In this document: positions 1 through 11,291 of the stretch, piece after piece
Layout of the letters: each line of letters opens with the position of its first letter
Position numbering within the stretch: the first letter of the stretch is position 1
Assembly (NCBI GenBank): GCA_031308135.1
Contig: JAHLJT010009419.1
Location: 32,490,863-32,554,862, forward strand
DNA from: Acheta domesticus
Taxonomy: Eukaryota > Arthropoda > Insecta > Orthoptera > Gryllidae
DNA length: 64,000 nucleotides
Reading direction: 5' to 3'
Position numbers and translations under genes: made by a program
The notes under the pieces: generated by a model
The model's database searches: none
What the model was told of the DNA's origin: nothing
The model's input: the letters and a program-made list of their open reading frames with translations, nothing else

Positions 1-1200
1 GGCGCATGGTCGGCATTTAGAAGACAAACTGCCCCGAGCAGCACTTTCGACAAATGCTGTAATTGGTCATTTCCGTGTTTTCCTTCCTTATTTCCGAGCA
101 AAGAGCAGACCAACGGGACGTGGATCCTTTCATCGCCATCCTTGTACCCCTCCTTATATATAAACATCCCTGTCCACACTCAATTTAGACTGTCGAGAAC
201 GAGAACTATTCCTGTATCCCAGGAAATATTAACCTTGCAAAATACATTGCAACGCTGAAAACGTGTTCATGGATCCGTTCATTTCCATGAATAACTACCA
301 AAAGTCTTCTACTCTCCCACGTCCATGTTATTAGTTGTGCAAAGCAATTATAAGAATCATTTTGCGAATTCCCTTAATACTTAGGATAATAATAGAAAAC
401 ATTATCAAAAATTTTAATTTTACAAATAAATGGCCCTTATAAATTTCATTAAAAATGAGGCAGTCATGAGGAGTGTAGAGAACTTCTAGTATGTTATTCA
501 AGGTAAAAAGTAGTTCAACCAATTTTCTGCCCTACAATATTTTGTCAGGGTTCCGAGTTAAAAATTACAACTGTGCTATTTCAGCGAATGCGACCACTTA
601 GGACTTTCTTACAGTTTTGTACGACTTCCTTAGTTTTGTAAGAGAGACGTTTTATCTGTTTTTTAACATTTACATATTTTTAGCTTTCAAGATCTTATAA
701 TTAAATTAAAAGACCTGAGAGCTTAAAAAACCGTTTTACTTACAACAGAAAGGGAGACTTTAAAGTTAAATCATGCACACTTAATATTTTTTGTTCACAA
801 AAAGCACAAAAATATTGAATGAACTATGATTTTTCATTCATCCAACTTTACTAAACATAAAATAATATTTAATGTGTAATTAAAGGGAAAATGATAAAAT
901 CATAATGAAACATTTTAGACTCAAATTTTGCAAATGACTGTGTGTATTTGCGAAAATCAGTGTGTTTCCTCAAATACTTATTGTTTATCGTTCCCCGTAA
1001 CAAAGATTCGACCACGTAATATAGTGAGTCAATTTCGTCAATGTCACCTCTTTCTCAACGTCTTTACTGCGATTAAGGTAGGAATCAGTAATAATCATCC
1101 CCATTTCTGCAAAGGGAATTCTACTGAATTTGTTCTCTCTCAGAGTAGGCATTCTGCCACAAAACAGCATTGAACCGCCGCAGCTCATCCAGAGAAACTG
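1..1200. other. AT-rich non-coding DNA, no gene recognised
   Basis: I see no convincing gene here. Short open frames are in AT-rich sequence and match nothing I know. A TATA-like TATATATAAA lies at 155-164, but nothing downstream supports a promoter. Confidence 0.5.
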
Positions 1201-1640
1201 TGCGTAGCCACTTTACCATCAGCGGCGAGGAAGCTGCGTATCCAACGCCGAAGCCACGAGTTCCTGTCGGGTTCGCAACAGGAAATGGGCAACATCCCAA
1301 ACAGGCACGCGCGTTGCACTAGCCCGCATTTGGAAGGCAAACCGCCGCGCGCAGCGCTTCCGACGCACGGCGACCGCTCCGCTCGCTCCGTCGCTTTCCG
1401 CTCCCGGTTGCATTCTTTCGAATGCGCCTGCACGGCGCACAGTCTCCATTGTGTGCGGCGTTGCCTCACGATTTCAGAAACGCAGAGAAGGCAGAAAGAG
1501 GAGCAGGTGAAATACCGGAAGGCGAGCTCTTCCGAAAGAATCGCGCGGAAGCGTTGGGAGGGGGTGGGGGGAGGGGGGAGGGGTGGGGGGGCGGGGGGGG
1601 GGGATCGCGAGAACTCGTCGCGGGAAATGTTCTCTTTGTA
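1201..1640. other. CpG-rich patch ending in a poly-G tract
   Basis: GC and CpG content rise sharply against the AT-rich flanks. The patch ends in an almost pure G run at about 1558-1602. Frames of up to 118 codons are open on both strands because of composition, and none resembles a known protein. It could be a CpG-island promoter or simply a GC-rich repeat. Confidence 0.4.
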
Positions 1641-2594
1641 GACAAGCGACAGGCGTTGAGTGCGAGCGCTGTTCTTACTAGACTATCGCCAGGAGAAAGT
1701 GAGCGCATTGCAAACAATAGGCATTAAGTGTAATGTAGTCAGTGTTTTCTGACAGCCGACAGTTGGCACCCACGTTAGGATTCGGCAGCTGTTTGCTTGG
1801 TGCTTTCGTTCGCGCACCTCGGCGCAGATCACGAAGTCAAAAAGTGCTTCAAGATACCACTTGTTTTTTCTTATAAAGGGTGCATCAATAAACAGAGTTC
1901 ACAAACTGTGCTAACAAGTGAATTTAATGTAACAAATTACCGTTTAATGTCCATTACGTTCAACGGAATTGTTTTATGAAATAGAACCATAAGGTGAATT
2001 GTGTATTATTCCTATAAATGTTTGAATCATTGATATTTCGGCATCTAAAATGTGAAACACATCCTACAATTCAACATCTATCGTTCATTAGACGACATAA
2101 TTGTAAATGTGGACGATTTAAACTGTTTTATTTAACGCTGATGAATATTTCAGAGTATTTTTGAATCTCAGATACTCATACCATACGGTAAATCGCCCGA
2201 TGACGGCACAGACACGGAGAAATGGAGAAAGAAAGAAAGAAAGAACAGAAATAGGAGACATTCACAGAAATGGAGCTCTCGGTACTGATTATCGTAGCAG
2301 TCAAATGAAGCACGCCTTGGGATTGTCAGACTTCAAAAATTACGAGACTGCCTATTTGGCATTTAATTTAACACGTTACCCTGACACCAAATTAAGACTT
2401 TTGACTCCAATGAAAAAGTAATATAAAATTGATCAATTAGCTTCAACAAAGGTCGCTTCGTGATGTTAAAAATTCATTATTCGAAAATGTCATTATACTG
2501 CATGAAGAGAAATAAATACTACGTACCATATACAATGTACAGTGTGTGACGTGTTAGCAATTTTGAGTTATATCAAAGTCTCATTTTACATCCT

Positions 2595-2660
2595 CGTATA
2601 CGTACGTATATATATGGGGTAATGCATGTAGTTTAGGGAAAGTTACATAATACTGCGGAG
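2595..2660 (-). repeat. Family A 3'-terminal remnant
   Basis: On the minus strand this reads like the family A end: a GCAGTATTATGTAACTTTCCC-type sequence followed by a TACGTACGTATAC palindromic stretch. It matches the hairpin ends at 12801-12854 and 30124-30177, with divergence. It is probably the 3' end of an old minus-strand copy whose inner part lies at 3435-3740. Confidence 0.5.
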
Positions 2661-2689
2661 ATTTCAACGGAAATATAGATATTGGTGTC

Positions 2690-3434
2690 CCCTGACGTCA
2701 AAATTTTTTTTCGAACGTCCGTTCGACACTTCGCAGGGGGACGTCATGACCACATAGGCGGACATAGTTTCTTGTGGAGAGTTGTTGACGACCACCCAGA
2801 TCCTGAGTTTCGCGGCGGCACTCACGTCGTTAGCTTCAAAGCGGAGGCAGGGATTAGGCGATGTTAAGCTCCGTGTTGCCTGGTTCGGTCGGTACCCCCT
2901 CAGTTGAGGCACGTCGACCTTCAGGTGGGATTGGGCGAAGGACGTTCTTCGGAACGCTCCGAATCCCACATACAGAAGACCAAACGCGGACCACGAACCC
3001 ACCTGTCAGGTAGCCTAGGTTTCGGTAATACGTCGATAGCAAACAAGTGATTGCAGTGAAGAGACGGGAGGGGTGCCGACCCGCCTGGACTTCAAATCGG
3101 GTGGCAGCCTGTTGGGCTCTTGGCTTCGTCGTGGCAGGGGCACGCTGCTCTGGGCTTAGAGGAAGGACATGTCTCGGCGCATGTAAGCGGTTCATTGATT
3201 TGACTCTGGCACTAGCCTGGACAGCTAGGAGCTGTGATCTGACAGGGCGGCCCGACTCAGGCATTGTTTGGGGAGGTTACCGAGAGGGTAAAGTACATTC
3301 TGGCGGGATCCAAATACCATCCTGTGGGACCACTTGTGTGTTGGTGGGAAGTCCGGATAGGGGGTAAGGTCTAGGTGTCCCCCGCAGAGTGAATTCCTCC
3401 TAGTACAAGCCAGGACAAGAGCGAGGTAGGCGCA
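2690..3434. other. GC-richer insert of unknown origin, possibly TE-derived
   Basis: This block of about 745 bp has clearly higher GC than both flanks. It separates two minus-strand pieces of a family A relative, which suggests insertion into that element. Short frames on both strands match nothing I can name. The style resembles the untranslated region of a non-LTR element, but this is inference. Confidence 0.3.
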
Positions 3435-3740
3435 CGACAGTCACATACGTAGTCCGTTCGTTCGCCAGTCCGTTTTTTCACCAGTTCGTTCCTAAGTCAG
3501 TTCGTCTGTCCGTCTGAAAAGACGAGCGTCTAAACTATTCGTAGGATTTTTGCCAAATTGAACATTCCCGATCAATCTGTCTCGACCTACAGCCTTGCGA
3601 ATTTGAAACGGATTCTTCGAATTTTGGGACCTGAATTTTACCTTTACCTTTACCTGAATATCCTCGGACATTTTCAAAATTTTGAGACAATTTTGAAAAT
3701 GTCCAAGGGGATTCAGGTTGGAATTTTTTTATCAAACGAA
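3435..3740 (-). repeat. Diverged family A/B fragment
   Basis: The reverse complement carries the conserved inner module of the family in the same order: a CCCAAAATT block, a GATCGGGAAT..CAATTTGG block, a CCTACGAATAGTTTAGACGCT block and then an AGACGGACAGACG motif. It differs from copies A and B, so it is probably another subfamily. A short ACCTTT tandem sits at about 3639-3656. Confidence 0.5.
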
Positions 3741-5035
3741 TAGCTTGCCCCTCCCAAAGATATTAGTAAACTATGTAAGTATTGCGAGAAAGTACAATTC
3801 TGTAACATCACTTGTTAATCGTGATGCAAAGTTGCAAACGTTGAATTAACTATATGAAAAGTTTTAAAATGTTAATGAAATGATTATATCAACTTCTTAA
3901 ATTACCTTCGAATGGCAAAAAATCAATACGGGAAATTAGAAATAATACACATCATTGAAATTGAGAAAAATAAGTAAATACAATAGTTCCTCTCAGTGTA
4001 TTCTAAGAATAAGAAATTAGATACAATCGGGGATGCTGTATCAGTTACAAAGCGTCAAATCTCAAAGAGAAATGAGAAAATACCTCGTAGGGAGGTCAGG
4101 AAGTTTCAAAACTTTGTGTCACAAAAGAGAAAATATACATCAATAAATAATTTTTAACTATTAAGAATTCATACTACTGTTGGAAATAATATTTCTTCGA
4201 AAACTTTCACCTGCCTGGAGAAACTGTAACTTCCGCCAACAATATAGAAAAATAGTTTGACAGGAAATTATACTGTAATACACGAAAGATTTTTCTGAAA
4301 GGTTTTGAGGGGTTAAAATTGTAAGAAGGCTAATGGTTGAATTTTGTTTGATCACATAACAACTTGCTCCAACTGCTATTTGTAACCTCTTCTCACGAGC
4401 ACTTCATATACACGCAAGCCCAACACACTGTCATGGGACGAATTTTATGTATTATGTAACTCCATTTTCGAAACTGTGTATTATAGATCGTGTTTACTCT
4501 GAGCCGCTCAATTGTGGCACGTGGGCTTTGCTCCCAGTCGGCTTTGAAGGACGCTTTCGCGGGTACAGCAGCGAGGCGGAGGCGAAGAGATCGACGCAAC
4601 CATTCTTTTGTCGGAGACCTCCGGAGACTAAGCGTGATTCTACTTTTGCATTCACAGAAGGCTCGATTGTTGTAACTGGTAAGATATATGTGCAAATATG
4701 CCGCAAATGCCGATTCTAGAGTAGAGTTTTCAACATCTCATTCAAAAAATGCGCTTACTCTTACTTTCCACTTCCATATTGTTTTCTTTTTGCTGAATGA
4801 TGCAATTGTATTCAGTTTTACAATTGAATAGTTTTGAATTGAATGTGTGTTTGCATTGTTTTCTTTATATTCTTTCGTTAACAAGAATATAGCAACGTAC
4901 ACACAATGTAATGGAAATGAACAGAGTTTTGTAGAAAAGTGAACAATTGTGAGTAGTAATTATTAGTAATTTTCAATCAACGCATCTGATACTACGCTAA
5001 TTTTAAATTCTCTCGTGTTTATTACGTTCCTGTTT
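3741..5035. other. Mostly AT-rich non-coding DNA
   Basis: No gene recognised. A moderately CpG-rich stretch at about 4490-4660 has overlapping open frames on both strands, none with a recognisable domain. Confidence 0.4.
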
Positions 5036-5280
5036 CCCCGATCCGACCGCACAGGCCGCGCTCTCTCGACCCCACCCGACCCGCCCTGATCCGGCCCGAC
5101 ACGACCCGACCCGACCCGACCCGACCCGACCCGACCCGACTCGACCCCACTCGATCCGACTCGACCCAACCCGACCTGACGGACCTGCTATCCCCACCCC
5201 ATCCTACCACGACACAGCACGCCCCGCCACGCCCCAATTCGACGCGACTCTACGCTGCGACCAGACCCCCTCGGCCCGAC
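5036..5280. repeat. CGACC-type pentamer minisatellite
   Basis: The core at about 5096-5150 is a nearly perfect run of the pentamer GACCC. The flanks are degenerate versions that drift to GATCC and GACTC. Length 5 is not a multiple of 3, so all three frames read through the repeat, which explains the Gly/Arg/Val-rich minus-strand open frames. Confidence 0.85.
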
Positions 5281-5284
5281 TGAC

Positions 5285-5404
5285 TCCGACATGCCCCATC
5301 AGGACCCAGCGTGCCCCATCAGGACCCGACATGTCCCATCAGGACCCGACATGTCCCATCAGGACCCGACATGTCCCATTAGGGCCCGATGTGCCCCATC
5401 AGGA
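5285..5404. repeat. 20-bp minisatellite
   Basis: About six copies of a unit close to ATGTCCCATCAGGACCCGAC run head to tail. Individual copies carry a few substitutions such as GCCCC for GTCCC. Confidence 0.85.
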
Positions 5405-5472
5405 CCCAACACGCCGCGACCCAACACGCCGCGACCCAACACGCCGCGACCCAACACGCCGCGACCCAACAC
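5405..5472. repeat. 15-bp minisatellite
   Basis: Four to five nearly identical copies of CGACCCAACACGCCG follow the 20-bp array directly. Three different unit lengths (5, 20 and 15 bp) share the ACCC core and lie side by side, which suggests stepwise growth from one seed. Confidence 0.85.
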
Positions 5473-5906
5473 TACATGACAAGACGCACCATGACCCGAC
5501 CCGCACCTCTCAGAGCAGCCGACCGCTAGAATTCTCCTCCAGATAGCGTAGCGCTGGCAGTGACATCATTGATGACCTGAGCCACCTAAGCCGATGACAC
5601 GCCCCGACACGATCTGAAAAGCCCCGTCCCTATGCGTCACGCCTTTCACAAAGTAAGACCTATTTTATGTATTGGAAGCGAAGGACATTATTTTTCTCCT
5701 TACTTTTACTTTACTACCTATACTTTTTATTTAAAAAGTCAAATCAGTAAGAACACTTCCAAAATGATAAAAATTACAAACAAGAAAACGAAATGTTAGT
5801 TCCCCATAATCTAGAACAACGTGGGAAAAACCGGATGGACCTGTAACAGTTTCTAAGATACTTACTATGGTTGATCTCTGGATACTCTTAGATATGCGAA
5901 GATATA

Positions 5907-5959
<53 letters not shown>
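5907..5959. repeat. (TG)n(TA)n microsatellite
   Basis: A short TG run passes directly into a TA run of about 19 repeats. Confidence 0.95.
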
Positions 5960-5962
<3 letters not shown>

Positions 5963-7940
5963 AACGGTATAGGGGGTATGTGGGGGCTATCTATCTGCTT
6001 ACTACTGCTTTCAATTCATTATTATTCTCACTAACTTTACTATTTATCAACTTTACAAAACAACAACAATAACACAACAACAACACGTTGAGTTGCCAAC
6101 GTAACTGTATAGGATTTCCACTCCCACTTCTAACATATGCTGGCCCCCTTCTACAGTTCGTCACAAGTTATAAGTGCGGGTTGATCTCTCCATAGTGAAA
6201 AAACTCAAACCTAGCCCCGGCTTAGTGCTGCCAGGGTTTAACTACTAAATGAAACCTTTTTGTGAGAAACCAAGGGTTGGCAGTGATGCCTTCTTCATTA
6301 ATAAACAAGAATTCACTCGACCCCTTGCGTCCTCTATTTTACACTCAAATGACATAAACACATCACACCAAATAATATACACTGAAAAAACACAAAAAAC
6401 AAAACGACAATATGTACTGATTATTCACGTTAAAATTTCTCCGAAAGAAGGATTTTCTTGTTACTTTCAATGCGTACGCTTGTTAATCATTTGAAAATGA
6501 GTGGCAGTAGCCACTCTTTTTAGCCATAATAATAAATGCAACTTGGCCTTGACAATGAATTTTTATCCTTCAAAATTTCGAATCAAGAATATGGTGGACT
6601 TCCTTGTTTTCTGACTGCTGATTTTCAATGGAACAGACTCCAACGGTTCCCCGTCTGTATATAAGTCCACCAATTCGGTCGCTCGCTTGCGCCGTTTGAT
6701 ACCATCAGCAACGATAAGTACTGTCTTGTTTCTCGTCACCGCCCCTCAAAATTGCACAAATTTATGCATTGTGTACCGCTCACTCTACACAAAATGCACG
6801 CACAGTTTTAGGCTCAGTTCTTCGTGGCAATAAAATCCACCAATTCTCGCGGCACCAGTTCTTCCGCAAAACGTTAAAATGAAAACTTTTAATAAATTTC
6901 AAAAAATCTCTAGCCGATAAACACGCTCGTGTACTCTGCAGCACTCGACAAAACCTCTTGCACCAGTAATTACAAAACTTTAGAATAAAAACTTTAACAA
7001 TTTCCCAAAATATTTGTCCACCAAAGCGCCTGCGTGCGATGCCACACTCGACCGCTCTGACCGCACTAATTATTTACAATATTTTAAAATAAAACTTTAA
7101 CATTTTAAAATATTCTAGCAGCTACTAGACAGCGTCCGCGCGCTAGACAACACCAAAACCAAATCTGACACTCCTTATTGACCCGACTTTTATATCTCAG
7201 TTCAAACAAAACAAACCGCGCCTTCTTGACTTGTTTACGTGCTCGCAATATAATTATATTTCGCTCATTTTACTTTTACTGTGTTTTACAACGTTCTAAA
7301 TTCACTAGAATTCGAATTTGTGTTTATATAAATGCACTAGAATTCTCATGTCTTATTCTCTTCTTCATTTGCCGTTCTACGTCTTATTATGTCGAAACAT
7401 TTTATTTCACAGCATAACATTACCTATTTGACCTGTATTACGGCGTTGTTTTGCTTTGATTCTATTGTTATGAACTCGAAAAACTTAATTTATATTTGCC
7501 CCAGTGTCCTAAAATTGCAGTACTACATTCACAAATTCGCAAAATTCTCCTTACAGCCTCGTAATTTCCAATTAATATACTCTTCAATTTTAGCCGTAAT
7601 CTTTAAAAAACACTAATTGGTCTTCAAATTACGTCACAAGGTACACTGATTTGTTCTTTGGAAGTTTTCGTCGACCATCATTATATGAAAATTAAAACTA
7701 CAGCCGTAACCCGTGGTCCATTTGATGAAACAAACTTCAAAATTCTTCATTAATTGTGCGCTATCTAACTTTGATGCCCAAACACATTTTCATCAAGCAT
7801 TTATGTAAAAAAAGTACTATTTATACACGACACAGCCGCTTGTTTATTCTACTCTGCTTATCATACACAGTCCCTGTTTTAGTATATTCATTCCCATTCA
7901 CTAGTCCTTTTAATAAAATGTTCCTAAATAACATAGAATG
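5959..7940. repeat. Family D repeat, copy 1 (possible long LTR)
   Basis: This copy is a diverged relative of 33779-35570. Matching blocks include the GGTTGGCAGT..TGCCTTC region near 6276-6302 and the AACCCGTGGT..ATGAAAC..AAATTCTTC region near 7705-7745, in the same order. Both copies start with TGTAAC, and 6657-6664 holds a TATATAAG box. TG ends and a TATA box fit an LTR, but no coding part is attached and target-site duplications are not visible. Confidence 0.4.
6870..7130. repeat. Degenerate tandem repeat of about 105 bp inside family D
   Basis: Three diverged units share the order: TTTA..AATAAAACTTTAA, then AAATAT, then a CpG-bearing GCGTGCG-like segment, then ACTCGAC/GAC. Starts are near 6870, 6970 and 7072. 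Confidence 0.5.
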
Positions 7941-7947
7941 ATCTAGA

Positions 7948-8010
7948 TCAAAATATAATAATATATATATTATATATATGAATTATATATATAATATATA
8001 TATATTAGTA
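7948..8010. repeat. (TA)n microsatellite
   Basis: Alternating TA runs with small interruptions sit between family D and the purine tract. Confidence 0.9.
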
Positions 8011-8368
8011 AAAAGCAAGAAAAGAAAGAATAAGAAGAAGGAACAAGAAAAGACAGAATAAACGGCGAAGAAGAATGGACGAGAAGAATGGAGGAAAAGA
8101 ATGGAAGAAAAAGAAGAATAGAGGAAAAGAAGAATGGAGGAAAACGAAGAATGGAAGGAAAATAAAATGGAGGAAAAGAACAATTGAGGAAAACGAAGAT
8201 GGACGAAAGTTAAGAAATGAATAAAACGAAGACTGGAGGGAAAGTAAGATTGGAGGACAAGGAGGAGGAAGAGATAGAATGAGGAAGAAGAATAAGAAAG
8301 GAGGAAGGAGAACAAGAAGATAGCAAGAAAACAAAGGAATGAGAAGAAAGAAAAGCAGAAGAAGACTG
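8011..8368. repeat. Long polypurine tract
   Basis: About 355 bp consist almost only of A and G on the plus strand, with repeating GAAGAATGGAGGAAAA-like units. The minus-strand frames rich in Ser, Phe and Leu (e.g. 8005-8442) follow from this composition and are not genes. Confidence 0.85.
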
Positions 8369-11291
8369 TGGTAGTACAAATTAGTAGTACAATTTAATAT
8401 TGCTAAACACAGGAGCAGCGTATTCACTCGTCTAGCAAGCACCCGTGTTTACTCATGAGCGCACACGTGCACACGTACCGACACGCTCACGGACAAGCGC
8501 TCATGAACCGTTCTGCGTTCGTGCATCGTATTTTGGAGTTGTTAAATTCTTTAAAAGGCTTGTGTGTAATTTCACCCTTTCGTAGACGCGAGAGAGGCAG
8601 CTGTGGTGTAATAATTGTACGATACATGATAATTTGTTCTCACAATCTTCAAGAAATTATTTGCAAATTTAAGAAGCATGAAGCAAGAATTACTTTTTCT
8701 TGAGGTTTAATGGTGCTATTTCTATAATAGCAATTTTGGGAATCGAAGAGGTAAATAAATGTCCATAAATGTTTAAGTTTTGAAACGATTCATGAAGTGA
8801 GGAGTGTGTTTATTCTGGTAATAAGCAGAATTGAATGTGGCTTTAGATGTTATTTAAGTTCTGCAACCGCATGAGTGATAAAGTATCTTTTCTATGGAAG
8901 TGGAAATTCATTTCATTTATCTAACACTGAACGATTCACAAAATAGATTCTCAAAAAGCGTCATCAATCTTCTACTCTTGTTTACTACTAGTAAAATGTC
9001 TGAGCGAAAGCTGTTGCGAAACCTTAGTGATCATTATTCGAAAATATTTATCTAAAGACAATAATCAGTTATCATTATAACTTTTGCGAGTAAAATTTAA
9101 AAGTGAATCAATAATGATCAAATTTTTGTATGAACTAAGAATAGTCATGATTCAAATGTAAAGGTCAAAGCAGAATGTATTAACTTCAAACAGTGACTCC
9201 TTAATAATTTTCTTATTCTCTCATTTTTCTCTCCATATTTAAATTCTCAAAGTAGCTACTTCATCTTCTTGAAGTTCAAAATCTTATCAAACAAAGGAAG
9301 CAATAATTGTACTTCATGTATTTTTTATGAAAGTCCAATACAGAATTGGAACCATCTTTAAAGTCATTAATAATTGCAAATTAAATTAATTGCAATTAAT
9401 TAATATATTACAAATAATTTACATTTTCGAATGTCTCTAAATTTACTTTAATGCCCACAGGAATAGATGGGTAAACAATTTCGATGTGGTGTAACAGTTT
9501 GAAGACTCAGAATTGAAAAAACATCCTTCGGTAGAGTGATGTATATTTATGGACTCTACTAGTCCTATTTTTATACAACACAATATCATCCTTCACATTA
9601 AAATATTCTTGAAAGACTTTTAAGAAATCTCTTCATGGATATTCTTTATATTTTCGGCAATATATCTTACTGATGAAGTTGGGGAAACAAGAAGTTCTGA
9701 TTTATCCTGTCAAAGACCTAAATCTTTCACAAGATGATAAACTAACTTTTAATTATCTCGTGTGGATGAAGTGGGGTTGAATGCAGAGGTATGTGCAAAA
9801 TGGAAAGTTCAAGGCAAAATTCCAGTTTGAAGAAGCTAAAATGTTCTTTCACTCTCTTTGGAAAGTGAGGTTAATTGAGGCAAATGCTATCTTCGTTATT
9901 GAGAATACAATTACAGAAATAATGTATTTTATGCCCAAAACAATTTGGCAGTTATCCAGTGTAATTCCCAAAGAAATCCATAAACAAAACAGTGTCCCAA
10001 TAAACAAATACATCCTTACAAGTGCTTATCTAAATTTCTACAATAGCCTCAATATTTCCTTTAGTGTTCAATGATCAAATCAGATCTGTTACGGGTTGAC
10101 GCTGACGAACCGGCTCAGGCCACAAGTACAATGCAGTTGGATGCGCTTGCAAACACAAGGAACTACGTGCTCTTTCCAAGAACCCGCAGAGGGGAGGGGC
10201 AATACGGTCATAAAGGCGGTAGAAGAAATTAATAACATTCTTGAAATATGATCAGTGATCATTGAAAAGATGAACTCAGTTCATTAATGAATAATGAATT
10301 GGTAAAAAACATTCCTACATCCACTTCCACAATTATGTTACTTGTTTCTTAGAATTCTACCGTACATAATCTACTTGGAATGTAATATATTTTCGCCCAG
10401 TTTAATTATTACTAATTTTTGTATACCTTGTTCTTAATACTATTGAATACCAAAAATTTCATCATTTGAATTTATTAATACCCAATTACTAACTACATTA
10501 CTACATTTTATAATTACTTTCACCACGTCGAAACGTTGGTTTTAAGTTGTGAATTAGTGCAATAAAAAAACCGATTTGATGAATCATCAGATACACGTTC
10601 TGTAGGCTTATTAAAATTCATTATGGAAGGCAACAGCTCGCAAATGTATGAAGTACCAAAACTACAGAAGTAATGATGTAGAATTTGTGGATCACCAGCA
10701 GCGCATACAACTTTCCGTTACTGTATCGGGCGACGCGGTCGTTGTGAATATCCCGGAAAGCGCTGCCCCCATGTGTATTTCCCTCCCTTCTCTGGATATC
10801 GCCTAGTGAAACCGAAGTGCGTCTCCTTAGATACAGGTCCCTGACGTCGGAGGTAGGCTTCCAAGCAAGCATGGTCAAAACTCGGGTGTCTTAAGGGCAG
10901 TGTCCCAGAGAATAAACTCATACGAGATATCTTCTAATGAAAGTGATAAAATTAATTAATTGAAAAAGTGGCTATATCAATACCGTAATATGCGAAAGGG
11001 ATTGTTTACTAATTTCGTCAAATAATCTGGGAATGGATTTATGAATTGACCATAAGAAATAATAAAATATTAAAACAAAATAATTACCTTTTCATTAAAA
11101 TTTTATTTATGTAACAATTGATGTTAATTACCTTATATTACATCCAAAACAGTACACATTTTGTATAGATTCTGTATTTTTCATTTTACTGACATAATCA
11201 TTTGAACGAATAAAAAATTTAAATTATCCACAGTTTTGTTTTCCGGTAGATACCCTTCTCTGGTCATTACACATATAATGGAGATTCAGAT
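8369..11291. other. AT-rich non-coding DNA
   Basis: No gene or clear repeat recognised. A moderately GC-rich stretch at about 10720-10880 has short open frames on the minus strand without known similarity. Confidence 0.45.

Noticed and set aside
155..164. TATA-box-like TATATATAAA
   Set aside because: No initiator, transcript start or gene follows; common in AT-rich DNA.
6084..6098. Primer-binding-site-like sequence on the minus strand
   Set aside because: It lies inside family D about 125 bp from its TGTAAC start, which does not fit an LTR border, and it has several mismatches.
8005..8442. 145-codon hydrophobic minus-strand frame
   Set aside because: Produced by the polypurine tract; Phe, Leu and Ser codons are simply its complement.
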